A stretch of DNA of 64,000 nucleotides from Paracoccaceae bacterium (GTDB lineage: Bacteria; Pseudomonadota; Alphaproteobacteria; Rhodobacterales; Rhodobacteraceae), in contig JAKIUB010000001.1 in NCBI GenBank assembly GCA_021647745.1, positions 62,001 through 126,000 of the forward strand, written 5' to 3'. Each line of letters starts with the position of its first letter. Positions within the stretch are counted from its first letter, which is position 1. The notes below the pieces were generated by a model. It saw only the letters and a list, made by a program, of their open reading frames with translations. It was not told where the DNA came from and ran no database searches. Made by a program: the position numbers and the translations under genes. Positions 16,295 to 24,300 of the stretch are shown here, piece after piece.

Positions 16295-16660
16295 GGGGTG
16301 TGGGCCATTATAGCAAGGCGATGATGATTTCTGCATACACACTATCCTCCAAAATTTAGATATACATGGTGTGTTGTGATGACCGGCTGAATCCATCACC
16401 ATTTTATATCTTGCGGCGTGCAGCGACTTTGTTGGGGGTAGCTCGTAGGTTGGTGGCCGACCTGTGCATTGCTCTTGGTTTACAACCTCAAGTCTTTCAT
16501 TTTGTTGCGAGGACAATGCCAAATTGCCCTGCTGCTAGCGTTACATAAGCCGGTATCTGCTTTTTTTGCTTGAGGCGGAACGCAGCGCTGATGAGTTAAA
16601 TAGCGGAATTTAAAAAGAAAAACCAAAAGCCACCCCAAGGGGAGACTTTTGCGCCAGCTA
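16295..16660 (+). other. Intergenic, no gene supported
   Basis: A 60-codon open frame at 16366-16548 has no ribosome site and no protein-like pattern. The segment ends in the regulatory repeats upstream of the response regulator gene. Confidence 0.5.
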
Positions 16661-16661
16661 G

Positions 16662-16697
16662 GTTACAATTCGTTACAAGGTTTCACTACATTGTAAC
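16662..16697 (+). promoter_or_regulatory. Tandem OmpR-type operator before the response regulator gene
   Basis: GTTACAA is repeated at 16662-16668 and 16672-16678, exactly 10 bases apart, and its inverse TTGTAAC lies at 16691-16697. Direct repeats with one-turn spacing are the normal target of OmpR/PhoB-type regulators, so this is a likely autoregulatory site about 25-60 bases before the start codon. Confidence 0.6.
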
Positions 16698-16720
16698 GGA
16701 CGAAAAGGTAACTTGAGGGC

Positions 16721-17470
16721 ATGAATTCATACGATAAATCTTCTTCCACCCATCTTCTCATTGTCGATGATGATCAGGAAATCCGCGTTTTGCTTAACCG
16801 TTTTTTGAGCAAGCAGGGATTCAGGGTGTCGACCGCAGCCGATAATGACGAAATGCTCGCCATACTGGAAAAATGGAAGATAGACCTTGTGGTGCTGGAC
16901 CGGATGCTGCCCGGCAAGGACGGGCTGAGCATCTGCCAGGATCTGCGCAGTATCTCGAAAGTGCCGGTGGTGATGCTCACCGTGCTTGGCGAGGAAAACG
17001 ACCGGATCGAGGGATTTAAGGTCGGGGTGGATGATTATATTGCCAAGCCGTTTAACCCCCACGAGCTGCTCGCGCGGGTCAAGGCTGTTTTGCGCCGCAC
17101 CAATATGGCTCCGCCCACCAGCGCTGACAGTTTTGGCCACATGCTGGAATTTGGCAACTGGCATCTGGATATCTCTCTGCGGCAGCTGACCGCGCGAAAC
17201 GGCACATTGGTGGACCTCAGCGCTACCGAATTCGATTTGCTGACCACATTTGTCGAGCGTCCGGGAATTGTCCTGTCACGCGACCAGCTGCTGGATCTGG
17301 CTGGCGGGCAGGTGGAGATGCCGTTTGACCGCAAGATCGATATGCAGGTCAGCCGCCTGCGCCGCAAAATAGAGGATGACCCTAAAAACCCGACCCTGAT
17401 CCAGACCGTGCGCGGTGGTGGCTACCGGTTTGCAGCGGAGGTATCGACCATTGAAAAACCCTCTGCCTGA
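16721..17470 (+). CDS. OmpR-family response regulator
   Basis: 249 residues. The receiver domain has the acidic cluster D-D-D (16-18), phospho-acceptor Asp60 (V-V-L-D-R-M-L-P), Thr87 and Lys109 (Y-I-A-K-P-F). A winged-helix DNA-binding domain follows (about residues 135-240), ending T-V-R-G-G-G-Y-R-F. It overlaps the histidine kinase gene by 20 bases, so the pair is co-translated. With the oxidase genes directly downstream in the same direction it probably controls them and itself through the repeats at 16662-16697. Regulation of respiration by this pair is inferred from position. Confidence 0.92.
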   Translation: MNSYDKSSSTHLLIVDDDQEIRVLLNRFLSKQGFRVSTAADNDEMLAILEKWKIDLVVLDRMLPGKDGLSICQDLRSISKVPVVMLTVLGEENDRIEGFKVGVDDYIAKPFNPHELLARVKAVLRRTNMAPPTSADSFGHMLEFGNWHLDISLRQLTARNGTLVDLSATEFDLLTTFVERPGIVLSRDQLLDLAGGQVEMPFDRKIDMQVSRLRRKIEDDPKNPTLIQTVRGGGYRFAAEVSTIEKPSA

Positions 17471-18938
17471 TACCATTGCCTTTCGTGCCATGGCTCTGCT
17501 GGTGGTGGGGCTTGCGGTCACCCATCTGGTGAGCAATCTGTTTTATGCCACGGACCGTGAAAGCGAACTCCTTTCTTCGGGGGGCGAGCATGCCATCCAG
17601 TGGGCGGCAACAGTTGGCTCTTTTTCCGGCAGGGTGGATGCCGATGACTGGCGGGATGTGCTGCTACAGGCCAATAACAATACCCGCTTTGTGACGGTTT
17701 CCAATTTGCCGCTGGTGCGCGAGGCTACCGGTGGTGGCTGGCGCGAAGAAACCCTCCAGCGCGAACTGGCCAGCCATGTAGAGCCGGACCACCTGTCAGA
17801 CTATCGTATTTCCTATGTAAATTCAAAAGACACCGCCCGTGATCTTGCGCCGATGCGTGGCCAGCTTTTGAATGAAGCAGGAGATTTTCCCGAAGAACTT
17901 ATATTGCTGTCGCTTGATCTGGGCGCGGGCAAATGGCTGAATATGGCCTCGCCGATCCTGTCGTCGCCGCCGTTTTTCACGGCACGGCTCGGGCTTTCCA
18001 TGGCGGTGATGCTGATCGCCGTTGTGGCGATTTCGGCACTTTTGGTGCGGCGGATGACCGCTCCGCTCAAGCAGCTTTCCAAGGCGGCGGAAAAGCTTGG
18101 CAAAGATGTGCAGGCATCCGCTATCCCCGAAACCGGCCCGGGCGAGGTTCGGCGCACGGCGCATGCTTTTAATGTCATGCAAAACCGGATCCGCCGGTTT
18201 GTCGAGGACCGGACCCAGATGCTGGGCGCAATTGCCCATGATCTTGGCACCCCGATCACCCGCCTGCGCCTGCGGGCCGAGTTTGTCGAGGATGATAGCC
18301 TGCGCCGCAAGATGCTGCGCGATCTCGATGATATGCAACACATGGTGGTTTCCACACTTTCATTTATCCGCGAGGATGCCACCTCCGAGCCACGCGCAAC
18401 TGTTGATATCGGCTCGCTGCTGGCGCGGGTCTGCGATGATATTATTGATGCGGGGTTTGATGTCTCGCTTCAGGAGGTGCCGCGCTGGCTGCTGGTCGAG
18501 TGCCGCCCGGTTGCCTTGCGGCGGGCGCTGTCCAATCTGGTTGATAATGCGGTCAAATACGGGCGCTCGGCCTCGGTCCGGGTGGTGGTTGAGCCGGAAA
18601 CGCTCAGAATTTTCATCGAGGATAACGGTCCAGGTATTGCCAAAGACCGTCAGGAAGATGTGTTCAGGCCATTTTTCCGGCTGGAGGACTCGCGCAATCG
18701 CGAAACCGGTGGCACCGGGCTTGGCCTGTCTGTTGCGCGGACGATTGTGCGTGGCCATGGCGGCGATATCCGGCTGGAAAATCGCGAGCAGGGCGGGCTG
18801 CGTGTTGAGTTGCGCCTGCCGCTTTCAAAAGAATTGCAAGAAGAACCTGCCCCCGGGTCGGGGAACGGATTGTCAGAAAAAGACGGGGCGAGAACCCGCG
18901 AACCAGGAGAGAGGAAGACAGAATGGAAAACGCTCTAG
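17451..18938 (+). CDS. EnvZ-like sensor histidine kinase
   Basis: Start taken as TTG 17451, 7 bases after GGAGGT; an upstream GTG (17415) lies deeper inside the regulator gene. 495 residues: membrane helix (about 10-30), periplasmic sensor region (about 32-175), second helix (178-198), HAMP, then the H box A-H-D-L-G-T-P-I-T-R-L-R-L with His263, and the ATP-binding domain with N box (L-V-D-N-A-V-K-Y), D-N-G-P-G-I and G-T-G-L-G-L. The periplasmic part has no metal-binding motif I can name. It overlaps oxidase subunit II by 16 bases, which ties the sensor to the oxidase. Confidence 0.9.
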   Translation: MKNPLPDTIAFRAMALLVVGLAVTHLVSNLFYATDRESELLSSGGEHAIQWAATVGSFSGRVDADDWRDVLLQANNNTRFVTVSNLPLVREATGGGWREETLQRELASHVEPDHLSDYRISYVNSKDTARDLAPMRGQLLNEAGDFPEELILLSLDLGAGKWLNMASPILSSPPFFTARLGLSMAVMLIAVVAISALLVRRMTAPLKQLSKAAEKLGKDVQASAIPETGPGEVRRTAHAFNVMQNRIRRFVEDRTQMLGAIAHDLGTPITRLRLRAEFVEDDSLRRKMLRDLDDMQHMVVSTLSFIREDATSEPRATVDIGSLLARVCDDIIDAGFDVSLQEVPRWLLVECRPVALRRALSNLVDNAVKYGRSASVRVVVEPETLRIFIEDNGPGIAKDRQEDVFRPFFRLEDSRNRETGGTGLGLSVARTIVRGHGGDIRLENREQGGLRVELRLPLSKELQEEPAPGSGNGLSEKDGARTREPGERKTEWKTL

Positions 18939-19540
18939 GGATATGGGGGCCACAAGCATTGATGATGGCCGTCACCGCATCCTTTACCATATTGGGGATG
19001 GTTATGCTGCTGGCCGCCATGCTGATGAAGCGGCGCTGGAAGCCCAGCTATGCGGTGGAGTTCGTGTTTATCGGGGTTATGCTGGCGCTTGCGTGGTATG
19101 CCGATCTTTCATCGACCAAAACCTATACCGCCTATCAGGCAAATCTGAACGCGGAAGAGAGGAGGGTTTCGGGGGAATACTCGGGCATTGGCGAGGCCGC
19201 CTTTGACCAGGTGGTGACCGTGATCGCTTTTCAGTGGGGTTTTGCCTTTATCAACGAAGACGAGGAAATCAGCCGGAATGCGCTGATGGTCAAGCCCGGT
19301 GAAACGGTCCTGCTGAAAGTTGTCTCGAATGACGTGATCCACGGCTTCAATATTCCGGTGGCGCAAATAACCGCCGAGATCGACCCTGACGACAAGCGGG
19401 AACTCTGGATACGTGCCCCCGACGAGCCGGGAAAATACCTTATTCAATGTGTGAACTATTGCGGCGTTGGCCATGCGCAGATGAAAGCGTGGCTGGTCGT
19501 AAGTGATGGTGAAGAAGAAAACGACGGGGAGAATGCATAA
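18923..19540 (+). CDS. Heme-copper oxidase subunit II with CuA site
   Basis: 205 residues; ATG preceded by AGGAGAGAGG. Two N-terminal hydrophobic helices (about 13-34 and 45-60), then a periplasmic cupredoxin domain. CuA ligands are in place: His140, Cys176, Cys180, His184 and Met187 (C-V-N-Y-C-G-V-G-H-A-Q-M). The residue between the cysteines that bridges via its carbonyl is Asn178 rather than the usual Glu or Gln. It accepts electrons from a cytochrome c or cupredoxin and passes them to subunit I. The start lies within the kinase gene; subunit I follows after 1 base. Confidence 0.9.
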   Translation: MENALGIWGPQALMMAVTASFTILGMVMLLAAMLMKRRWKPSYAVEFVFIGVMLALAWYADLSSTKTYTAYQANLNAEERRVSGEYSGIGEAAFDQVVTVIAFQWGFAFINEDEEISRNALMVKPGETVLLKVVSNDVIHGFNIPVAQITAEIDPDDKRELWIRAPDEPGKYLIQCVNYCGVGHAQMKAWLVVSDGEEENDGENA

Positions 19541-19541
19541 A

Positions 19542-21122
19542 ATGGCGACGATGGAAATGGATGATCCCAAGATGGGCCACAAGGTCCACTGGGAGCCGGA
19601 GAACTTGCTAAAGGGGCTGACGCTCGGCCAGATTCTCTTCTCGAATGACTATAGGCATATTGCCCTCAAGGGGATGTTTACCGCTTTTATCATGCTGGCA
19701 CTTGGCGGCATGTTTGCCATTATTTTCCGCACGGAGCTGGCCCTGCCGGATGTGCAGTTTTTGGGCGCGCGGGTTTATATGACCCTGATGACCCTGCACG
19801 GCATGGTGATGGTTTTCGGTTTTTTGATCCCGCTAGTGGTTTCGGTCAATTATTATATTTTGCCAAAAATCATGGGCAATGACCGGCTTCTCTGGGCCGG
19901 CGCTGCTCAGTGGAGCTACTGGATCCTGATCCTTGCCGCGATATTGCTGGTGATCGGGCGGCCTGATTTTACCTGGACAGCCTATGCGCCGATGTCTTTG
20001 CGCACCGGTAATGATCTTGTCTGGATGGGTCATGTAGCGATCATTCTGGTGGCGATCTCCGAGTTTCTTGCTGGTGCGGTGCTGTTTCGTAACGCGATTT
20101 CCGGCAAGGGCGGGCTGAAAAACACTCCGTTGATGGGCTGGGCCGCAGGCACAATCGGTCTGCTCTTCATGATCTCGGTTTTCCCGCTTGCCTTTGTGGG
20201 CTACGGGCTGCTGTCAGATTGGGGACAATGGACAGATGTTGCATGGTTTGACCCGTCTCGCGGCGGCTCGGTGCAGTTCTTCCTTTATGTGTTCTGGACC
20301 TATGGCCACCCGGCTGTTTATCTGCCATTCGTGCCTGCCATTGCGATCATCTATACCATCATGCCGCGTTTTCTGGGCCGCCCGATGTGGAGCTACTGGT
20401 CAGGTGTTGTGGCGTTTGTTCTGCTTTCCGCAGGGGCGATGCCGATTGGGCCGCACCACTTCCAGCCACTTTATACGGTGTCGGGAGATTACCAGAGGTT
20501 TATCCAGATATTGACAATGCTGGTGTTTATTCCCTCGGTGCTGCACGTGTTCAACTGGATATCGACGCTGTTTATGGGGCCGATACCGGATTCAGCGCGA
20601 AGGGCGATACCGTTCAAGTTCATGGTTTTTTCGATTGCGTTTATTGTCTATGGCGGCGCAACCGCCTTCCTGAACGGGCAGATCGCACCGGATAGTGACT
20701 TTATCCACAATAGCTACTGGATACCGGCGCACTTTCACGCCATGTTCTTCGGCTTCTCGGGGCAAATGGCCTTTGCCGGGGTCTACTTCCTGTTTCCGTA
20801 TTTTACGGGGCGGATGTATAGTCAGAAGCTGGGTAACTGGCACTTCTGGCTCTGGCAGATCGGCTTGTTTATCAAGATCACCGGTATGGGTGTGGCGGGC
20901 TATCTCTACTTCCCGCGCTGGGTTTATGACTATCTTGATATCCCCGGTTGGGCGGTCTCCCAGATGTTCATCAGCATTGGTGGATATATGGTCGCTCTCG
21001 GCTTTCTTGCCTTCCTGGTCAACCTGTTCTGGAGCGCGAGCAAAGGTAAAGTCGTCACCGGCGATCCTTGGCCCGTTGTTCAGGACTTCAAAGCGGCTCC
21101 GGCTGCTCAACCAGCAGAATAG
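19542..21122 (+). CDS. Heme-copper oxidase subunit I, B-family-like
   Basis: Start at ATG 19542, just after the subunit II stop. 526 residues, about 12 membrane helices. Low-spin heme ligands His86 (T-L-H-G) and His399; CuB ligands His256, His305 and His306; cross-link Tyr260 (Y-G-H-P-A-V-Y); high-spin heme ligand His397 (A-H-F-H). The A-family Glu that follows G-H-P is Ala here, and the segment P-A-I-A-I-I-Y-T-I-M-P resembles ba3-type (B-family) enzymes. The conserved Tyr favours O2 reduction over NO reduction, but a related NO reductase cannot be excluded. No subunit III gene is nearby, as is usual for B-family enzymes. Confidence 0.88.
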   Translation: MATMEMDDPKMGHKVHWEPENLLKGLTLGQILFSNDYRHIALKGMFTAFIMLALGGMFAIIFRTELALPDVQFLGARVYMTLMTLHGMVMVFGFLIPLVVSVNYYILPKIMGNDRLLWAGAAQWSYWILILAAILLVIGRPDFTWTAYAPMSLRTGNDLVWMGHVAIILVAISEFLAGAVLFRNAISGKGGLKNTPLMGWAAGTIGLLFMISVFPLAFVGYGLLSDWGQWTDVAWFDPSRGGSVQFFLYVFWTYGHPAVYLPFVPAIAIIYTIMPRFLGRPMWSYWSGVVAFVLLSAGAMPIGPHHFQPLYTVSGDYQRFIQILTMLVFIPSVLHVFNWISTLFMGPIPDSARRAIPFKFMVFSIAFIVYGGATAFLNGQIAPDSDFIHNSYWIPAHFHAMFFGFSGQMAFAGVYFLFPYFTGRMYSQKLGNWHFWLWQIGLFIKITGMGVAGYLYFPRWVYDYLDIPGWAVSQMFISIGGYMVALGFLAFLVNLFWSASKGKVVTGDPWPVVQDFKAAPAAQPAE

Positions 21123-21133
21123 GGAGAACCGAT

Positions 21134-22090
21134 ATGCTGAAGTTTTTTGGAATAGTCGGACTCGTCGGCACTGTTGGTGTCGGGTATCTGGTGACATACG
21201 GGGTCGGGCCGGAGCGTCAGCTCCCGCCCGCGGTCAGCCTGCTGGAGGGGTTCAGGGAAGAGGGTTCCGTGCCTGAAAACCGCAACCTGCCGGATGATCA
21301 CAGCGCTGAAGACTCCGGTGCTTTCGAGGTGCCGGAAGAAGATGGGGTCTACCTCGAAGCCGCACTTGAAAACATGGGTGATATGTCTGGAATGGATATG
21401 TCTGACGCTGATGCTGGCTCGATGGAGGGCATGGATATGTCTACCAATGAGGCCGACTCCATGGAGGGCATGGATATGGCCAATAGCGAAGACGCTGTGC
21501 TGGATATGGACATGGACGGCGATGGTGTCATGGACATGGGCAGCGCCGATATGAATGCCGGTAATATGGATGGCATGAATATGGCAGGCTCGGAAGATAC
21601 CGGTGAAATGGCTGGCATGGATATGTCCGGTTCGGAAAGCACACCTGAAATGGCAGATATGGCCATGTCTCCGAGTAGTGCGGCCTTGATGGGTGAGGGC
21701 GGGCTTTTGATCACGGGCGAGGGCGAGTTTGACCGCACCATTGATCTGACCATGACCGAGTGGGGCTACAACCAGATGGACATCGAGGTCAAGGTTGGCG
21801 AGCGTATCAAGTTTGTTATCGCCAACGAGGGCGAGATTCTGCACGAGTTTATGTTCATGACCGGTCCCTTGATGGCTGCTGCCAACTATCGCATCACCCG
21901 CGCGGACTGGAGCTTGCTGGAGCACGAGGCCTTGTTTGAAAAGGCGTTGATGCTTCCGGGCGGTAGTTTCGAGATCGTTGTCGAAATCAAGGAGGCAGGG
22001 AGCTGGATGTTTATGTGCATGCTGCCCTACCACATGCAAATGGGCATGATGGGCCAGATGTCCACACCGGGCATGGCGATGGCGATGTAA
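21134..22090 (+). CDS. Membrane-anchored cupredoxin with a long Met-rich tract
   Basis: Start at ATG 21134 behind AGGGAG; 318 residues. An N-terminal membrane anchor (1-25) is followed by an acidic linker, a low-complexity Met/Asp/Gly tract (about 81-190, some 25 Met, repeating G-M-D-M-S/A), then a cupredoxin domain (about 195-300) with type 1 copper ligands His237, Cys295, His300 and probably Met305. The C-terminus is again Met-rich. Met-rich tracts bind Cu(I), so the protein could load copper into CuA/CuB or carry electrons to the oxidase. It lies between oxidase subunit I and heme O synthase, matching an assembly or electron-donor role. The function is inferred. Confidence 0.8.
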   Translation: MLKFFGIVGLVGTVGVGYLVTYGVGPERQLPPAVSLLEGFREEGSVPENRNLPDDHSAEDSGAFEVPEEDGVYLEAALENMGDMSGMDMSDADAGSMEGMDMSTNEADSMEGMDMANSEDAVLDMDMDGDGVMDMGSADMNAGNMDGMNMAGSEDTGEMAGMDMSGSESTPEMADMAMSPSSAALMGEGGLLITGEGEFDRTIDLTMTEWGYNQMDIEVKVGERIKFVIANEGEILHEFMFMTGPLMAAANYRITRADWSLLEHEALFEKALMLPGGSFEIVVEIKEAGSWMFMCMLPYHMQMGMMGQMSTPGMAMAM

Positions 22091-22109
22091 TTGCATCTGC
22101 AAAACAACT

Positions 22110-22133
22110 GGCGCGGCCTTCATTGGCCGCGCC
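22110..22133 (+). promoter_or_regulatory. Intercistronic hairpin between cupredoxin and ctaB
   Basis: A perfect 9-base GC stem (22110-22118 with 22125-22133) with a 6-base loop and no T-run. It may slow RNA decay or partly attenuate ctaB expression rather than end transcription. Confidence 0.5.
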
Positions 22134-22156
22134 CCATAAAAACTGGGAGTAACGCC

Positions 22157-23107
22157 ATGTCCGATACCGCCGTAAATACCGATATCCGCCCCTCTCGGGT
22201 TGGCGATTATTTTGCTTTGCTAAAACCGCGAGTGATGTCGCTTGTGGTCTTTACCGCAGCAATCGGCTTGCTGGTTGCGCCTGGCAGCATTGCACCGCTT
22301 AATGCTTTTGCCGCTATTTTACTCATCGCTATTGGTGGCGGCGCCTCGGGCGCGCTCAATATGTGGTGGGATGCGGATATCGATATCCTGATGCGCCGGA
22401 CCGCCAACAGGCCTGTCCCCGCAGGAAGAATCTCTCCCGTTGCAGCCCGAAATTTCGGGCTGGTGCTATCGCTGCTTTCTGTTGGCTTGCTCGGGCTGGT
22501 GACAAACTGGGCCGCCGCCGCAATGCTCGGCTTTACTATTTTCTTCTATGTGGTGATCTACACCATGTGGCTCAAGCGCTCGACCCCGTGGAATATCGTG
22601 ATTGGCGGTGCTTCGGGGGCCTTTCCGCCCGTTATTGGCTGGGTGGCGGTGACAGGCAGTATCAGCTTTGAGGCGGTGGCAATGTTTGGCCTGGTATTTA
22701 TGTGGACCCCGCCTCATTTCTGGGCGCTTTCGCTTTTCATGAATGATGATTACAGTCGCGCCAAAGTGCCGATGCTGACAGTGACCCATGGCCGCCCGGC
22801 TACCCGCCGCCAGATATTGGCCTACACCGTTCTTCTGGCTCCGACCTCGCTGGCGCTGGCTTTTACCTCCATTGGTGGTTTGGTCTATCTTGCCATTGCG
22901 CTCTGGCTCAATATCCTTTTTGTCAAAGGCGCGATTGCCCTGTGGCGGCGCGATGAAGATGCAGCCAAGCGCAGCGACTATAAAGCCGAGAAAAAGTTTT
23001 TCCGGCTGTCACTGCTTTATCTTTTTGGCCTGTTTGTTGGCCTTCTGGCTGAATTGACCCTGCATCAACTGGGTGTGCCTGCACTGGAATGGCTGGTGCT
23101 GATCTAA
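22157..23107 (+). CDS. ctaB: Protoheme IX farnesyltransferase (heme O synthase)
   Basis: Start at ATG 22157 after GGGAG; 316 residues and about nine membrane helices. The UbiA-family motif D-A-D-I-D..M-R-R-T-A-N-R-P (near residue 75) and the second acidic motif (M-N-D-D-Y, near 198) bind the prenyl diphosphate. It adds farnesyl to heme B, giving heme O for heme-copper oxidases, and sits in the inner membrane. Its place at the end of the regulator-kinase-oxidase run means the operon supplies its own heme type. No ctaA (heme A synthase) or oxidase subunit III is present in the window. Confidence 0.93.
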   Translation: MSDTAVNTDIRPSRVGDYFALLKPRVMSLVVFTAAIGLLVAPGSIAPLNAFAAILLIAIGGGASGALNMWWDADIDILMRRTANRPVPAGRISPVAARNFGLVLSLLSVGLLGLVTNWAAAAMLGFTIFFYVVIYTMWLKRSTPWNIVIGGASGAFPPVIGWVAVTGSISFEAVAMFGLVFMWTPPHFWALSLFMNDDYSRAKVPMLTVTHGRPATRRQILAYTVLLAPTSLALAFTSIGGLVYLAIALWLNILFVKGAIALWRRDEDAAKRSDYKAEKKFFRLSLLYLFGLFVGLLAELTLHQLGVPALEWLVLI

Positions 23108-23156
23108 GCCACTAGCCCGCCGGGCCGAAGGCGAGGCCGTGGCCCAAACGCAAGGA

Positions 23157-23177
23157 TTTTATTGCGTAGCAATAAAA
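23157..23177. terminator. Candidate terminator after ctaB
   Basis: TTTTATTG (23157-23164) pairs perfectly with CAATAAAA (23170-23177) around a 5-base loop. A/T-rich flanks make it usable as a weak terminator. The rest of 23108-23374 shows no supported gene. Confidence 0.4.
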
Positions 23178-23374
23178 CCGGAGTGGAGGGCAACACGCTT
23201 GGTTGCTGCGTGGTTTTTCATTCTCGACAGAATTGCCTTTCCCTCTGCGGGGCTAATATGGAAATTCAGGAAATATTGACTCGCCTGGAACAGATTGCTG
23301 AATCTGTAAGCAGAGGCCGTCATGCAATATCGGCCCGAATGCTAAGCACTTTTGCCCCCAGACGCATGGGTAGA

Positions 23375-24004
23375 TTATTGCGCACGCTTGAATGTTGCGG
23401 CTGCCACACCCATAGCCACCAACGCCCCACCACCAATACGGGAGAACCAAGCCAAGACGGATGGGCGCGCTATTTTGGTACGCAACTTGTCTGCCAACAG
23501 CGCATAGGCCAATGCGTTGATCGACGCGAGGCCAACGAACGTCGCCACTAAGATAGAAAATTGTGGCAGTAGAGGGCTATCAACGACGATAAACTGCGGA
23601 ACAAACGCAATGAAGAAAACGATGGATTTGGGGTTCAGCGCGGTTACTGCTGTGGCGTGAGCAAATACGTTTGACGCGCTTGTTTCCGAGACATTTTCAA
23701 TATTACCTGGTGATGCGCTTGAAGCACTCCGAAACAGTTTCACGCCAAGGTATATCAGATAAATTGCACCAACCCATTTCAATGCAGTGAATAGAGTTGC
23801 CGAGGCTAAAACCAAAGCGCCAAGTCCAGCCAGGGACGCAGACATTGCAAGCAAATCGCCTAAAGCAACTCCCGCTACGGTCGCTAAGGCAACACGCTTA
23901 CCTTGGCTTATGGCATAGCCAAGAACGAGCAACACTGTCGGGCCCGGTATGAGTAGAAGTGCTGTTGAGGCTGCAACAAACGCAAGCCAGATTTGAAAAT
24001 CCAT
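23375..24004 (-). CDS. LysE/RhtB-family amino acid exporter
   Basis: Start at 24004 (M-D-F-Q-I-W-L), which follows AAAGG by 7 bases; an in-frame ATG 15 bases upstream lacks a ribosome site. 209 residues, the normal size, with six hydrophobic helices. The family motif near the N-terminus is visible: P-G-P-T-V-L-L-V-L-G-Y-A-I-S-Q-G (about 24-39). Members export Lys, Arg, Thr or homoserine lactones; the substrate cannot be read from sequence. It is transcribed away from the TsaD end with almost 300 bases between, so it is probably a separate unit. Confidence 0.88.
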   Translation of the reverse strand: MDFQIWLAFVAASTALLLIPGPTVLLVLGYAISQGKRVALATVAGVALGDLLAMSASLAGLGALVLASATLFTALKWVGAIYLIYLGVKLFRSASSASPGNIENVSETSASNVFAHATAVTALNPKSIVFFIAFVPQFIVVDSPLLPQFSILVATFVGLASINALAYALLADKLRTKIARPSVLAWFSRIGGGALVAMGVAAATFKRAQ

Positions 24005-24210
24005 AGGAATGCCTTTCATAAAATTTCTGAAAGCTAGCTACAGGATACAAAAATAGTAAAGCGCAATCTCACCGTTCGCAGGAACGTCGGATGGCAAGTT
24101 GCACGTTTCAAGGTAAGAAGTGATCTACAGTTGGATCAATGTTGTGACGAAAAGTCGAACATATCTGATATTTTACAGCTAAAGCCCCACGCGGCAAAGG
24201 CATCTTTTCA

Positions 24211-24274
24211 GCTGAGCTGAATGGTGTTTGGCGACGCCGATGGCCTCGCTGCGCTCGGCAGGACCCAGCTCAGC
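24211..24274. repeat. Inverted repeat downstream of tsaD
   Basis: Nine-base arms (24211-24219 and 24266-24274) enclose a region that can itself fold through GCCGA/TCGGC. It lies 27 bases past the tsaD stop and could be a terminator-like or RNA-stability structure. The remainder of 24005-24300 shows no gene. Confidence 0.4.
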
Positions 24275-24300
24275 CGGGATGCCCCGAATAGCCAGTTGGA

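Noticed and set aside
18097..19206. 369-codon plus-strand open frame
   Set aside because: It lies over the histidine kinase in another frame, is Arg/Cys-rich and has no motif; the kinase frame is clearly the coding one.
21107..22123. 338-codon minus-strand His-rich open frame
   Set aside because: It is the antisense reading of the Met-rich tract (ATG codons read as His on the other strand), with no ribosome site.
23162..23551. 129-codon plus-strand ORF after ctaB
   Set aside because: It runs into the 3' end of the LysE-type gene on the other strand; only about 35 residues from ATG 23258 look protein-like, too little to call.
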